Assembly: GCF_003096355.1 (NCBI RefSeq)
Contig: NZ_QEKI01000014.1
Coordinates: 62,001 to 126,000 of the forward strand
Source: Pontibacter virosus
GTDB lineage: Bacteria; Bacteroidota; Bacteroidia; Cytophagales; Hymenobacteraceae
DNA: 64,000 bases
Reading direction: 5' to 3'
Made by a program: the position numbers and the translations under genes. Under the pieces are notes generated by a model that was given only the letters and a program-made list of their open reading frames with translations, made no database searches and had not been told where the DNA came from. The first letter of the stretch is position 1; each line of letters begins with the position of its first letter. Shown in pieces: positions 25,311-33,995 of this stretch.

Positions 25311-25559
25311 TTAGGTTTTGACTCTGAGTTTGATCGTTTCGAGATAAGGGTCCAGAGAAGCCTTGTTGGTGAGGGCGCGAACCAGCCCGATGGTTTTCAG
25401 ATCGTACAGGAACCAGACCTCCACATAGTAGTTATGAAACCAGTACAAATCAATTTTGCACCACCCCCGAATAATGTGATGCAGATAGCGCCCCTGCTCA
25501 AACACCATAGCGGCCTGCTCCCGGAGCGAAAGCGAATTAAACTCAGTAATACTCAACAT
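25311..25559 (-). CDS. Small hypothetical protein
   Basis: An 82-residue protein, rich in aromatic residues (RGWCKIDLYWFHNYYVEVWFLYD). The start MLSITEFNSLSLREQAAMVFEQG is a plausible conserved opening, and the frame has good coding character. No signal peptide or membrane segment. I do not recognise a characterised family. It lies between two short genes on the same strand and just below a GC-rich hairpin. Confidence 0.6.
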   Translation of the reverse strand: MLSITEFNSLSLREQAAMVFEQGRYLHHIIRGWCKIDLYWFHNYYVEVWFLYDLKTIGLVRALTNKASLDPYLETIKLRVKT

Positions 25560-25589
25560 AAAAATCTACTCCATACCTTATACAATGAA

Positions 25590-25613
25590 AAAAGGCTGCC
25601 GGGGCAGCCTTTT
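25590..25613. terminator. Small hairpin terminator
   Basis: 10-bp stem AAAAGGCTGC / GCAGCCTTTT with a 4-nt loop, between two minus-strand small genes. On the minus strand it follows the 86-residue ORF. Confidence 0.6.
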
Positions 25614-25642
25614 GGTTAACGAAAATATCAGCGGTTTTGATA

Positions 25643-25903
25643 TCAATTCAAATGAAGGGTGTACAATTCAAATCTGGCGGAGGCAAAACTCCAGTGTGAA
25701 GAAGATGGATGGATCTCCACGCCGTCCTCATCCATGATGGTCACGGCAAAGCCGTCACCCTGGTTGAGGGGCTCAGTAAAGTGCTTCACAGGATACACTC
25801 TCCCTTCCTCTATCCACTCTTCCGGTTCGAAAGCCGGCATCGACGCATCCACACACTTCGCGTAGACGGACATATAGCTTGGGGGAACAAATAAATTTAC
25901 CAT
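25643..25903 (-). CDS. Small hypothetical protein
   Basis: An 86-residue protein. It has a beta-strand pattern with FAVTIMDEDGVEIHPSSSHW and RFELYTLHLN, no signal peptide and no membrane segment. The coding character is good and the hairpin downstream supports a real transcript. No family is recognised. Confidence 0.6.
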   Translation of the reverse strand: MVNLFVPPSYMSVYAKCVDASMPAFEPEEWIEEGRVYPVKHFTEPLNQGDGFAVTIMDEDGVEIHPSSSHWSFASARFELYTLHLN

Positions 25904-26204
25904 GTGTATGTAACGTTTTCAGAAAGATAAATAATTCCTGCCAATCAGGAAACATTGTCCACATTAATTTTAGTGGAGGCCTGCAGAAGAATCAACACAA
26001 AAAGTATGCCTTTGTTTCGTAGTATAAACCTAATTGTAGCAAGTCATCCTAGGCCAGCATTTTGGCAGCAAAATCATCCCCATTACAATTAATACATGAC
26101 AATCAGCCAAGTCAGAGCTGAATATACTGGCTCGCTGCAGCCAATTGCCACGACAGCCGTAGTATAAATGCCGCTTGTTGTCATTCGAAAACAAAACATG
26201 ATGT
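25904..26204. other. Divergent intergenic region, no gene seen
   Basis: About 300 bases between divergent genes. It presumably holds both promoters. No exact TAnnTTTG with a good partner was found. Confidence 0.4.
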
Positions 26205-27299
26205 ATGCCTATGGAAACTACTTATCGTACCTCGACTTACGGTAGCAAAGAAGCTTTTGCGGTTGCGCCGGGAGTTTGGGGACTCAAAACCGTCTTTGTC
26301 AATCTCTTTTTTGTGGCCACGCCTGACGGCTCGTGGGTACTAGTGGATGCCGGTGTGTACGGCGCTGCCCCTAAGATCAGAAAAGTGGTGGATGAACTCT
26401 TCGGTGGGAACCGTCCTAAAGCTATCCTGCTCACACATGGCCATTTTGACCACATTGGTGCCCTGAAGGAACTGGCCCGGGAATGGGAAGTGCCCGTGTA
26501 CGCCCATCCGCTGGAGATGCCCTACCTGAATGGAAGGTCGTCTTATCCGCCACCAGACCCAAGCGTGGGCGGCGGCGGTATGGCCTATATGTCGTTCCTA
26601 TACCCTAAAAAGCCAATTGATATACACGAGTACCTGGAGTTTCTGCCAAACGATGGTTCTGTTCCGGGTCTGCCAGACTGGCGCTGGATTCATACTCCGG
26701 GCCATACACCCGGGCACGTGTCCTTCTTCCGCATCAGCGATCGGGTGCTGCTGGCGGGTGACGCCTTTATCACACGTGATGGTGAGTCGATGCTGGCCGT
26801 GATGACACAGAAGCGCGCAGTGCATGGCCCACCCAAATACTATACCTCTGACTGGGGGGCTGCACATCGCTCTGTGGAAAGGCTAATGGAGCTTAACCCA
26901 AGTGTGGCGGCAACCGGTCATGGATTGCCAATGGAAGGGGCACAACTCATGCATCAGTTAGAAGAACTGGTAAAGGATTTCTGGTCGGTGGCGGTGCCAG
27001 GCCACGGCCGCTACGTGCACGAGCCCGCCATTGCCGATGAGCAGGGTGTGCTCTCTGTGCCCCCAGCCCCTGACAATACCATACCAAAGGTGATTGCCGC
27101 GACTGGTATAGTGGCACTGGCAGGTGTTGCGCTGGTAGCCTACGCCCGTCGCAACAGAGGCAACAACCTAAAACAGCATGAGCGTGCCATGCGGGAGCGT
27201 CCGTTCTCACACAACAGACCCTTGCAGGGAATTCCGCCTTCGGTGCCTGCAACTTTAGACGAAGACGATCCGCTGGCGCACACCAACAATTACCCATAG
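26205..27299 (+). CDS. MBL-fold hydrolase with C-terminal membrane segment
   Basis: A 364-residue metallo-beta-lactamase-fold protein. The dinuclear metal motif is THGHFDH (H78, H80, D82, H83). Further ligands are H in HTPGHTPGHVSFF, D in LLAGDAF, and H in AATGHGLPM. After the hydrolase domain (about 20-260) a linker leads to one membrane segment at about 294-312 (ATGIVALAGVALVAYA), followed by a basic, disordered tail. The topology suggests a tail-anchored enzyme. The substrate is unknown. It ends at a hairpin. Confidence 0.88.
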   Translation: MPMETTYRTSTYGSKEAFAVAPGVWGLKTVFVNLFFVATPDGSWVLVDAGVYGAAPKIRKVVDELFGGNRPKAILLTHGHFDHIGALKELAREWEVPVYAHPLEMPYLNGRSSYPPPDPSVGGGGMAYMSFLYPKKPIDIHEYLEFLPNDGSVPGLPDWRWIHTPGHTPGHVSFFRISDRVLLAGDAFITRDGESMLAVMTQKRAVHGPPKYYTSDWGAAHRSVERLMELNPSVAATGHGLPMEGAQLMHQLEELVKDFWSVAVPGHGRYVHEPAIADEQGVLSVPPAPDNTIPKVIAATGIVALAGVALVAYARRNRGNNLKQHERAMRERPFSHNRPLQGIPPSVPATLDEDDPLAHTNNYP

Positions 27300-27303
27300 A
27301 CGG

Positions 27304-27335
27304 GAAAGGCCAGGAGCAAACGCTTCCGGCCTTTC
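27304..27335 (+). terminator. MBL gene terminator
   Basis: 8-bp outer stem GAAAGGCC / GGCCTTTC with additional GGAG / CTTCC pairing inside, followed by TTTT. Confidence 0.75.
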
Positions 27336-27364
27336 TTTTATCCTTGATTGATGGTTCGTATATT

Positions 27365-27541
27365 TTATTTACCCCTTCCGGAGCCGCTTTTCTTGCCGCC
27401 TCCGTCCTGTTTATTCACGGTTGCCCAGGCGCGCTTCTCGGCTTCTTCCTGGCTCACGCCTTTCTTTTCGTAGCTTTCCTCGATGTGCTCCGCCTGGCGC
27501 TTTTGCTTATCTGTGTATGAAGATTTATCTCCTTGTGGCAT
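27365..27541 (-). CDS. Small hydrophilic protein
   Basis: A 58-residue, strongly charged protein. The start is the ATG giving MPQGDKSSYTDKQKRQAEHI; a TTG upstream would add eight residues. The middle segment SQEEAEKRAWATVNKQDGGG and the basic Gly/Ser tail resemble a widespread family of small stress-type proteins, sometimes labelled plasmid stabilisation without evidence. No operon partner. Confidence 0.7.
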   Translation of the reverse strand: MPQGDKSSYTDKQKRQAEHIEESYEKKGVSQEEAEKRAWATVNKQDGGGKKSGSGRGK

Positions 27542-27671
27542 TTGATCCTCCTTTTTTAAAGTCAAACATCTAAAGCCGGGCTTTTTTACCGGCCCCTCCT
27601 ATTGTACGCAAACCAGGGGATTATGAATAAGCAGAAAACAGAAATGGCACTGTCAAACCTACCAAAATGCA

Positions 27672-27679
27672 TAACTTTG
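27672..27679 (+). promoter_or_regulatory. Candidate -7 box, 4 bases before start codon
   Basis: TAACTTTG fits TAnnTTTG exactly and ends 4 bases before the aminotransferase ATG, implying a leaderless message. No clear -33 box. Confidence 0.4.
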
Positions 27680-27683
27680 CAGC

Positions 27684-28874
27684 ATGGTATCTTTGAGACA
27701 GCTGTTTTTGCAGCACCAGGCGCAGACGAGCGACTTTCCGCTGATGATCGAAGTGGAGAAGGCAGAAGGAATTTACATGTACGGGAGCGACGGCCACCGC
27801 TACATCGACCTGATTTCAGGTATAGGTGTGAGCAACGTGGGGCACCGCCACCCGAAAGTGCTGCGAGCCATCCACGACCAGCTCGACCGCTACATGCACC
27901 TGATGGTGTACGGGGAGTTTGTGCAGGCGCCGCAGGTACAGCTGGCCCATGCCCTCAGCGGCACATTGCCTGATCGACTTAACAACACCTACCTGCTCAA
28001 CTCCGGGGCGGAGGCTGTGGAAGGTGCCTTGAAATTGGCAAAACGCCATACGGGCCGCACTGAACTGATCTCATGCTACAACGCCTACCATGGCTCTACA
28101 CAGGGTGCCCTCTCCATGAACGGCAGCGAAAGCTTTAAGAATGCTTTCCGACCGCTCCTGCCTGACGTGCGCCACATCCACTACAACAGCATCGCAGACT
28201 TGCAGCATATAACAGAGCGCACGGCCGCGGTTTTGATAGAGACTGTGCAGGGAGAGGCTGGTGTTCGTGTTCCGGAGAAGGATTACCTGAAGCAACTGCG
28301 AGAGCGCTGCAACCAAACCGGCACACTGCTGATTCTGGATGAGATCCAATGTGGCTTCGGCAGAACGGGCACCTTCTGGGCCTTTGAGCAGTTCGGTATA
28401 GAGCCGGACATACTAGTCTGCGCCAAAGGGATGGGAGGCGGCATGCCCATAGGTGCTTTCATCGCACCGCAGGAAATCATGGCCGCTTTCAAAACCGACC
28501 CAATTTTGGGCCACTGCTCTACCTTTGGCGGTCACCCGGTCAGCTGCGCTGCTTCCCTTGCCACGCTCCAGGTTATTCAGGAGGAAAACCTGCTGGCAGG
28601 CGTTGCACAAAAATCCAAACTCATCAAGCAGCTGCTGGTGCACCCTCGCATCAAAGGCATCCGCAACCAGGGGCTGATGATGGCGGCAGAGTTTGAGTCG
28701 TTTGAGGTGTTGAAGGCTGTGATCGATCAGGCCATCCTGAACGGTGTGCTCACCGACTGGTTCCTGTTCTGCGACAACTCCATGCGCATCGCACCGCCCC
28801 TCACTATTACTGAAGACCAGATTCGCGAAGCCTGCCAGATCATTCTGAGGTCTATTGACGAGGCTTTGGCCTAG
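27684..28874 (+). CDS. Class III (PLP) aminotransferase, acetylornithine/ornithine type
   Basis: A 396-residue pyridoxal-phosphate enzyme of fold type I, class III. The segment LNSGAEAVEGALKLAKRHTGR binds the cofactor phosphate. ILDEIQCGFGRTG carries the Asp that pairs with the pyridine ring. The Schiff-base Lys is in VCAKGMGGGMPIG. The N-terminus LRQLFLQHQAQTSDFPL matches a Bacteroidota subgroup usually named aspartate aminotransferase family protein. No arginine or lysine pathway gene is near, so the amino donor is unclear. A -7 box lies 4 bases before the ATG. Confidence 0.9.
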   Translation: MVSLRQLFLQHQAQTSDFPLMIEVEKAEGIYMYGSDGHRYIDLISGIGVSNVGHRHPKVLRAIHDQLDRYMHLMVYGEFVQAPQVQLAHALSGTLPDRLNNTYLLNSGAEAVEGALKLAKRHTGRTELISCYNAYHGSTQGALSMNGSESFKNAFRPLLPDVRHIHYNSIADLQHITERTAAVLIETVQGEAGVRVPEKDYLKQLRERCNQTGTLLILDEIQCGFGRTGTFWAFEQFGIEPDILVCAKGMGGGMPIGAFIAPQEIMAAFKTDPILGHCSTFGGHPVSCAASLATLQVIQEENLLAGVAQKSKLIKQLLVHPRIKGIRNQGLMMAAEFESFEVLKAVIDQAILNGVLTDWFLFCDNSMRIAPPLTITEDQIREACQIILRSIDEALA

Positions 28875-28879
28875 CCTGA

Positions 28880-28923
28880 TATACCTGGGCAGGGCTGACA
28901 GAAGACCGCCCTGCCCAGGTATA
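28880..28923. terminator. Long perfect hairpin after the aminotransferase gene
   Basis: 15-bp perfect stem TATACCTGGGCAGGG / CCCTGCCCAGGTATA with a 14-nt loop. There is no T tract, so it may be a weak terminator or a mobile palindrome carrying the TATACC word at both ends. Confidence 0.55.
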
Positions 28924-29030
28924 AAGGGTTTGCACTGCAAATATTTTCCTGCCAGCGACCATCAGGAGCGGCTTTGTCACGTAAAAGCCGTTGCTACACC
29001 TTACATCCGGTGTACTTCCGATCGTCCTCT

Positions 29031-30791
29031 ATGGAAATAGCCATTGTACTGACTTTGCTCGTGATAGCAGTTGTGCTTTTCGCAACCGAGAAGGTGTCCG
29101 TTGAGTTGGTCACCCTGCTCATGCTTATCATACTGGCAGGTTTGCGCATCATTAGCCCTGAGGAGGCCTTCGCCGGGTTCAGCAGCGACTTCATTATCAT
29201 CATCGCCTCCATCTTCATCCTCAGTGCCGCTCTGGAAGAAACCGGCATACTTGACTTTGCCGTCGTCCGGCTCGTGCGACTGGCACAGCAGAGCAACAAC
29301 CTTATGCTGCTCACCATCATGCTGGTTACGGGCGTGGTGTCGGCTTTTATGAACAACACCACGGTAACGGCTATGTTTATTACACCGTTGGTGGGTCTCT
29401 CCAAGCGCATCAACATGAGTGCGTCGAAGCTGCTGATGCCGCTGGCCTATGCCGCTATTCTGGGAGGCACCTGCACGCTGATCGGTACCTCTACGAACGT
29501 AGCGGTGAGCGGCTACATTGCCAAGGCTGGTCTGGAACCGATCGGGCTGTTCGAGATTTCAGGGATAGGCGTTGTCATCTTCGTGGTGGGCATGATCTAC
29601 ATGATGACCATCGGGCAGCGCATGTTACCCAGCCATGCCGACCAGGAGCTGGCCGAAGAGTATAAGCTGCAGAAATATGTGACCGAAGTGGTGGTATTGC
29701 CCGACTCGCCACTCGTAGGGCAGCTGGTTTTTACCTCCGACCTCACCACACTGAACCTGCGCATGCTCAACGTAATCCGCGCCAAGGAGAACTTCCTGCC
29801 TGACTTCCGTACCCGCATTCGCGCCAATGACATTTTGCTGGTGGAAGGCGATGTGGATACCCTCATGAAGGTAAAGGAAACCAAGGGGCTGCAGATCATG
29901 GCGGATGCCCTTATTTCCGAAGACCTGGAAACAGAAAATATCCGTCTCGCGGAGATTATGATCACACGGCAGTCCAACCTGATCAACCGCACCATCAAGG
30001 AGTCGGAGTTTCTGCGGCGCTTTGGTCTGGTGGTGCTGGCGGTGTCGCGGCATGGCGAAACGCTGCGCAGTAAAATAGGCAGTATAGAACTACACATGGG
30101 GGATGTATTGCTGGTACAGGGAGCCCCCGAGCGCTTTGAGCAGGTACGGAATTCGAATCACATTGCTGTGCTCGACGAGTTTGAACCGGTGTTCTACAAG
30201 AAGAAAAAGGGCCTGATCGTGATTACCAGTTTTGCATTGGCCATACTGGCAGCTACCCTGCAACTGCTCCCGCTCTCTATCGCTTTTCTGTCGGCGGCTG
30301 TCGCCAGCATTCTGCTGCGGGCTATCAGCACCGAGAAAGCCTACAACGCTATCGACTGGCGCTTGCTTATACTCATAGGAGGTATGACGGCCTTTGGTGC
30401 CGCCATGGAAAACTCCGGCGCTGCCGAGTTCCTGGCACATGGCATTGTGCAGGTGATGGAGCCCGTTGGCGGCAAGATAGGTATATTGGCGGGCTTTGTG
30501 ATCCTGACCGTGATCCTCACCCAGCCCATGTCGAATGCGGCGGCGGCACTCGTGGTTATACCTGTGGCCTTGCGTGCTGCCATGGAGCTTGGCGCAGACC
30601 CGCGTGCCTTTGCCATCGCGATCATGCTGGGGGCCTCTGTGTCGCTGGTTACACCTTTTGAGCCGGCCTGCATTCTGGTATACAGTCCCGGCAAGTACCG
30701 ATTCTGGGATTTTATACGGATCGGCACGCCGCTCACGCTCCTGCTCGTGATCGTTATCCTTGTATTGGTACCTGTGTTCTGGCCTATGTAG
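29031..30791 (+). CDS. SLC13/DASS family permease with two RCK-C (TrkA-C) domains
   Basis: A 586-residue membrane transporter. The start is the ATG giving MEIAIVLTLLVIAVVLF; the frame upstream is open by chance. Membrane helices fill residues 1-200 and about 385-586. NNTTVTAMFITPLVGLSKR and LGGTCTLIGTSTNVAVSGY are the family's conserved loops. The middle (about 205-375) holds two RCK-C/TrkA-C regulatory domains (VVLPDSPLVGQ and RTIKESEFLRRFGLVVLAV). Members carry sulfate, dicarboxylates or other anions with Na+. The substrate is not predictable. Confidence 0.9.
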   Translation: MEIAIVLTLLVIAVVLFATEKVSVELVTLLMLIILAGLRIISPEEAFAGFSSDFIIIIASIFILSAALEETGILDFAVVRLVRLAQQSNNLMLLTIMLVTGVVSAFMNNTTVTAMFITPLVGLSKRINMSASKLLMPLAYAAILGGTCTLIGTSTNVAVSGYIAKAGLEPIGLFEISGIGVVIFVVGMIYMMTIGQRMLPSHADQELAEEYKLQKYVTEVVVLPDSPLVGQLVFTSDLTTLNLRMLNVIRAKENFLPDFRTRIRANDILLVEGDVDTLMKVKETKGLQIMADALISEDLETENIRLAEIMITRQSNLINRTIKESEFLRRFGLVVLAVSRHGETLRSKIGSIELHMGDVLLVQGAPERFEQVRNSNHIAVLDEFEPVFYKKKKGLIVITSFALAILAATLQLLPLSIAFLSAAVASILLRAISTEKAYNAIDWRLLILIGGMTAFGAAMENSGAAEFLAHGIVQVMEPVGGKIGILAGFVILTVILTQPMSNAAAALVVIPVALRAAMELGADPRAFAIAIMLGASVSLVTPFEPACILVYSPGKYRFWDFIRIGTPLTLLLVIVILVLVPVFWPM

Positions 30792-30797
30792 TGTTGC

Positions 30798-31133
30798 TTA
30801 TTGCAGACCGCTGAGCGTGACGATCACAACTGCAAAAAAAGCGGCAGAGAGCCCTACGGCTAATATCAGCTTACCCGCTTGCATGGCCACAATTTTTTCG
30901 GAGCGTGGCAGCCAGAGATAGTTCAGGCTCAGGTTGAGCAGGTATACCATGATCGTGAGCAGAAAGCTGATGAACCAGAAGGCGAAAAAGCGGAGGATGA
31001 AATCTTCGGAAAGTAAAGTAGCCTCGTAGGAAATGAGGTGTAGCTCGTGGGCAAAAAAGAAGTAAGCCAGGAGTAACAGAGCGAGCGCATAAGTTCCTAA
31101 AATGGCCCCGTTCCACACGCGCAGGTTTTTCAT
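30798..31133 (-). CDS. Small integral membrane protein
   Basis: A 111-residue protein with three hydrophobic segments, at about 8-30, 48-70 and 87-108. A charged, His-containing loop (FFFAHELHLISYEATLLSEDF) lies between the first two. The family is unknown to me. It begins 10 bases after the TerB-like gene on the same strand, so both are probably co-transcribed. The gene is convergent with the SLC13 gene, only 6 bases apart. Confidence 0.75.
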   Translation of the reverse strand: MKNLRVWNGAILGTYALALLLLAYFFFAHELHLISYEATLLSEDFILRFFAFWFISFLLTIMVYLLNLSLNYLWLPRSEKIVAMQAGKLILAVGLSAAFFAVVIVTLSGLQ

Positions 31134-31143
31134 GTAATCGTAT

Positions 31144-31572
31144 TTAGTAATTCAGGAAGGACTGTGCATCCTCCCGTATCTGTTCACGTGACAGTCCGTC
31201 TTTTACACCGATGGAGATTCTGCGAACCAGCACTCCGACAATAGACTTCTTGAAACCGAGCCGCACAGCCATGTTGACGCAGAACTCCATTTCATTTTCG
31301 TCTACAATACCATCGGCCAGCATCATTTCTACCAGGTCGTAGATTTGGTCAAAGCGCTCCGTATCGTTAGAGGGCAGTTGTGGCTTTATGGATTGCACGT
31401 TCGAAAGCAGGTTGCGCACCTCACTCGATTTCATGCCGTGCCGCTTGCCGATGGAGATGATGAACTCCATTTCGGTGGGATCTACGTGACCGTCCGCTTT
31501 GGCCAGGGCACCAAGGTTGGTGATGTGGCTCTTTAATTTTTTCTCTGCCTCGCTCTCAAAAAAACTAAACAT
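31144..31572 (-). CDS. TerB-like family protein
   Basis: A 142-residue all-helical protein. The ATG giving MFSFFESEAEKKLKSH is chosen over a TTG six codons upstream. Two acidic repeats, ALAKADGHVDPTEMEFI and MLADGIVDENEMEFCV, are the hallmark of TerB-like domains and probably bind metal ions. TerB proteins are linked to tellurite resistance and membrane stress, but single copies like this have no proven role. It is followed by the small membrane protein. Confidence 0.85.
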   Translation of the reverse strand: MFSFFESEAEKKLKSHITNLGALAKADGHVDPTEMEFIISIGKRHGMKSSEVRNLLSNVQSIKPQLPSNDTERFDQIYDLVEMMLADGIVDENEMEFCVNMAVRLGFKKSIVGVLVRRISIGVKDGLSREQIREDAQSFLNY

Positions 31573-31893
31573 ACGGCTCCCTTTTGACAAGTATACAAAT
31601 TAATAACAAATTAATAATAAAAGCACTGAGTTTTGTCTATCCCCAGTCAGCTTATTTTGCAGCAGTTACAGTAGAAACGTTTTTTACTTGTTTTAAGTCT
31701 GCAGACGGTAGTGCATTTACATACGGTTTCTGCTATCTTATTAGTTATCATTTTGTGTTCTTTTTTTATTTCCACTTAAATCAACAAATGGCTACCTTGC
31801 GAATTCATTAACTCCGCCGCGCATACTGCGGCGATCAGTCGAACTAGGCCGGAACCCGGCTTCCACAGGGAACACAATAAACAGCAACTCTTT
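31573..31893. other. Divergent intergenic region with structured pfkA leader
   Basis: About 320 AT-rich bases. The last 90 before pfkA contain two small GC hairpins (CGCCGC...GCGGCG at about 31816-31834 and GCCGG-AAC-CCGGC at about 31850-31862). No gene is seen. Confidence 0.45.
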
Positions 31894-32865
31894 ATGAAGA
31901 GGATTGGAGTATTTACATCAGGAGGCGACGCACCGGGCATGAATGCCTGCATAAGGGCGATCGTACGAACGGCCGTCTACAACGGATTGGAAGTTTACGG
32001 TATCAGAAGAGGATACAGTGGCATGATCAAAGGCGACATTTTTAAAATGGAGTCTTTGACAGTGAGCAACATCATACAGAAGGGCGGCACGATCCTAAAA
32101 TCGGCGCGCAGCAAGGAATTTGCAACCAAGGAAGGACGCAAGGCAGCCTATGAGCAACTAAAAGCACACGGTATTGAGGGCCTGGTAGCCATTGGCGGTG
32201 ACGGTACCTTTACCGGAGCCAACATCTTTTACGAAGAGTACGGCATCCCTACCATCGGGGCACCGGGCACGATCGACAACGACCTCTATGGCACTGACTA
32301 TACCATTGGTTACGACACGGCCGTGAACACGGCCCTCGATGCCATTGACAAGATCCGCGATACGGCCGACAGCCACGAGCGTGTGTTTTTTGTGGAAGTG
32401 ATGGGCCGCGACTCAGGCTACATTGCCATACCTTGCGCCATTGGCGGTGGTGCTGAGATTGTGATGATCCCGGAAACGGATACGTCCATTGAATATGTAA
32501 TTGACCAGTTGAAGGCTGGCTGGAGCAGATCGAAAACGTCATTTATTGTGATCGTTGCCGAAGGTGACGAAGAAGGCAGTGCCACAGAGATCGCGGCCAA
32601 AGTGTCGGAGCAGGTCCCGGACATGGATGCCCGCGTGACAATACTAGGCCACGTGCAGCGTGGTGGCGCTCCCTCCGCAGCCGACCGCATGTTGGCCAGC
32701 CAACTAGGCATCGCCTGTGTGGAGGGGCTTTTGGAGGGCCGTACCAACGAAATGGCCGGTATCATCAACAGAGAACTCGTTTACACGCCTTTCATCGAAA
32801 CCATCACCAAGCAGAAACTGATTAACCCGAGCTTCACCAAAATGGTGGATATTCTGTCGATTTAG
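31894..32865 (+). CDS. pfkA: ATP-dependent 6-phosphofructokinase
   Basis: A 323-residue glycolytic enzyme that phosphorylates fructose 6-phosphate. The ATP-binding loop is FTSGGDAPGMNA at residues 7-18, and IGGDGTFTGA follows. The catalytic segment GTIDNDLYGTDYTIGYDTA contains the Asp base; the Gly at the position before it in GGDG is the ATP-using, not PPi-using, form. The effector and substrate residues in VEVMGRDSGY and HVQRGGAPSAADR are present. Monocistronic, ending at a 16-bp hairpin shared with miaA. Confidence 0.96.
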   Translation: MKRIGVFTSGGDAPGMNACIRAIVRTAVYNGLEVYGIRRGYSGMIKGDIFKMESLTVSNIIQKGGTILKSARSKEFATKEGRKAAYEQLKAHGIEGLVAIGGDGTFTGANIFYEEYGIPTIGAPGTIDNDLYGTDYTIGYDTAVNTALDAIDKIRDTADSHERVFFVEVMGRDSGYIAIPCAIGGGAEIVMIPETDTSIEYVIDQLKAGWSRSKTSFIVIVAEGDEEGSATEIAAKVSEQVPDMDARVTILGHVQRGGAPSAADRMLASQLGIACVEGLLEGRTNEMAGIINRELVYTPFIETITKQKLINPSFTKMVDILSI

Positions 32866-32881
32866 GTATGCGATAATTACA

Positions 32882-32923
32882 AAACAGCGAAGCCGGCAAT
32901 AAAAATAGCCGGCTTCGCTGTTT
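32882..32923. terminator. Bidirectional terminator pfkA / miaA
   Basis: Perfect 16-bp stem AAACAGCGAAGCCGGC / GCCGGCTTCGCTGTTT with a 10-nt loop between convergent genes. Confidence 0.88.
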
Positions 32924-32929
32924 ATATAC

Positions 32930-33862
32930 CTACGACTGTTCAGTTTGCTGCATCTGCTCTTTGATGAAGCGCAGCATTTCGTTCCACTGCTCCGGATGAA
33001 ACCAGGTATAGTCGGCATGCTTGTGAAACCAGGTGAGCTGCCGTTTGGCATAGCGCCGGCTGTTTCGTTTTAGCAGACGCACTGCTTCCGCCCAATCATA
33101 ATGCCCCTCCAAAAAGTCGAAAATCTCTTTGTAGCCAACTGTTTGCAAGGCGTTGTGATCGCGGTATGGGTATAGGGCCTTGGCCTCCTCCAGCAAGCCC
33201 TGCTCTAGCATCAGGTCCATACGGTGGTCTATGCGTTCGTAAAGCTCCTGCCGATCACGGTTCAGCCCGATCTTAATGATATGAAAAGGCCGCTCCCGGG
33301 CACCTGCTTTCCGGAAATCAGAATAAGCCTGCCCGCTCGAGAGGCAAACTTCCAGCGCCCGTATAACACGCTGCGGATTAGCCTTGTCTATCCGCTCGTA
33401 ATACGCAGGGTCGAGTTCCCGCAACTGTGCCAACAACGGCTGTAGCCCCTCCTGCTGGTAGCGGGAGGTCAGGCTGTCACGCAGGGCGGGGTCTGTTTCG
33501 GGCATTTCGTCCATCCCATCGGTTACAGCCCGCACATACAGACCGGAGCCCCCTGTCAGGATTACGGCCTCGTGTTGCAGGAACAGCTGTTCGAGCAAAG
33601 TCAGCACATCCTGTTCGTAAGCACCGGCATTGTACGTCTCCGTGATCGGGTGCGAGTCCACAAAGTGATGGCGTACACCTTGCTGCTCCTCTGCAGTCGG
33701 TTTGGCGGTGCCGATCGACATCTCCTGGTAAAACTGGCGGGAGTCAGCTGAAATAATATCGGTGCCAAAGTGCTGCGCCAGGCGTACGCACAGGTCGGTT
33801 TTACCCACGGCAGTAGGGCCTACTACCACTATCAGAAAACGGGGGACTTGCGCTGCAGGCAT
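32930..33862 (-). CDS. miaA: tRNA dimethylallyltransferase
   Basis: A 310-residue enzyme that adds a dimethylallyl group to A37 of tRNAs reading UNN codons. The start is the ATG giving MPAAQVPRFLIVVVGPTAVGKT; a GTG twelve codons upstream is less likely. The P-loop is GPTAVGKT at residues 15-22. ISADSRQFYQEMSIGTAKP and LTGGSGLYVRAVTDGMDE are standard MiaA segments. The C-terminal RNA-binding tail includes RRYAKRQLTWFH. Confidence 0.95.
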   Translation of the reverse strand: MPAAQVPRFLIVVVGPTAVGKTDLCVRLAQHFGTDIISADSRQFYQEMSIGTAKPTAEEQQGVRHHFVDSHPITETYNAGAYEQDVLTLLEQLFLQHEAVILTGGSGLYVRAVTDGMDEMPETDPALRDSLTSRYQQEGLQPLLAQLRELDPAYYERIDKANPQRVIRALEVCLSSGQAYSDFRKAGARERPFHIIKIGLNRDRQELYERIDHRMDLMLEQGLLEEAKALYPYRDHNALQTVGYKEIFDFLEGHYDWAEAVRLLKRNSRRYAKRQLTWFHKHADYTWFHPEQWNEMLRFIKEQMQQTEQS

Positions 33863-33995
33863 GGTCGGGACAGACAATTTACATCGTGAATTTGCCACAA
33901 ATTAACTCCCTTTCTTTTTATTCAGGAAGCAAAAGTGCCTTTGCTTTTGTTTTTTTACTAATTTATGGGTTTAAACGAGAACTGATCCACACCAG

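Noticed and set aside
28880..28923. Insertion-sequence end
   Set aside because: A long palindrome without a transposase or second copy in view; treated as a hairpin.
31144..31572. Part of a tellurite-resistance operon
   Set aside because: Only a single TerB-like domain is present; no terC, terD or terZ genes nearby.
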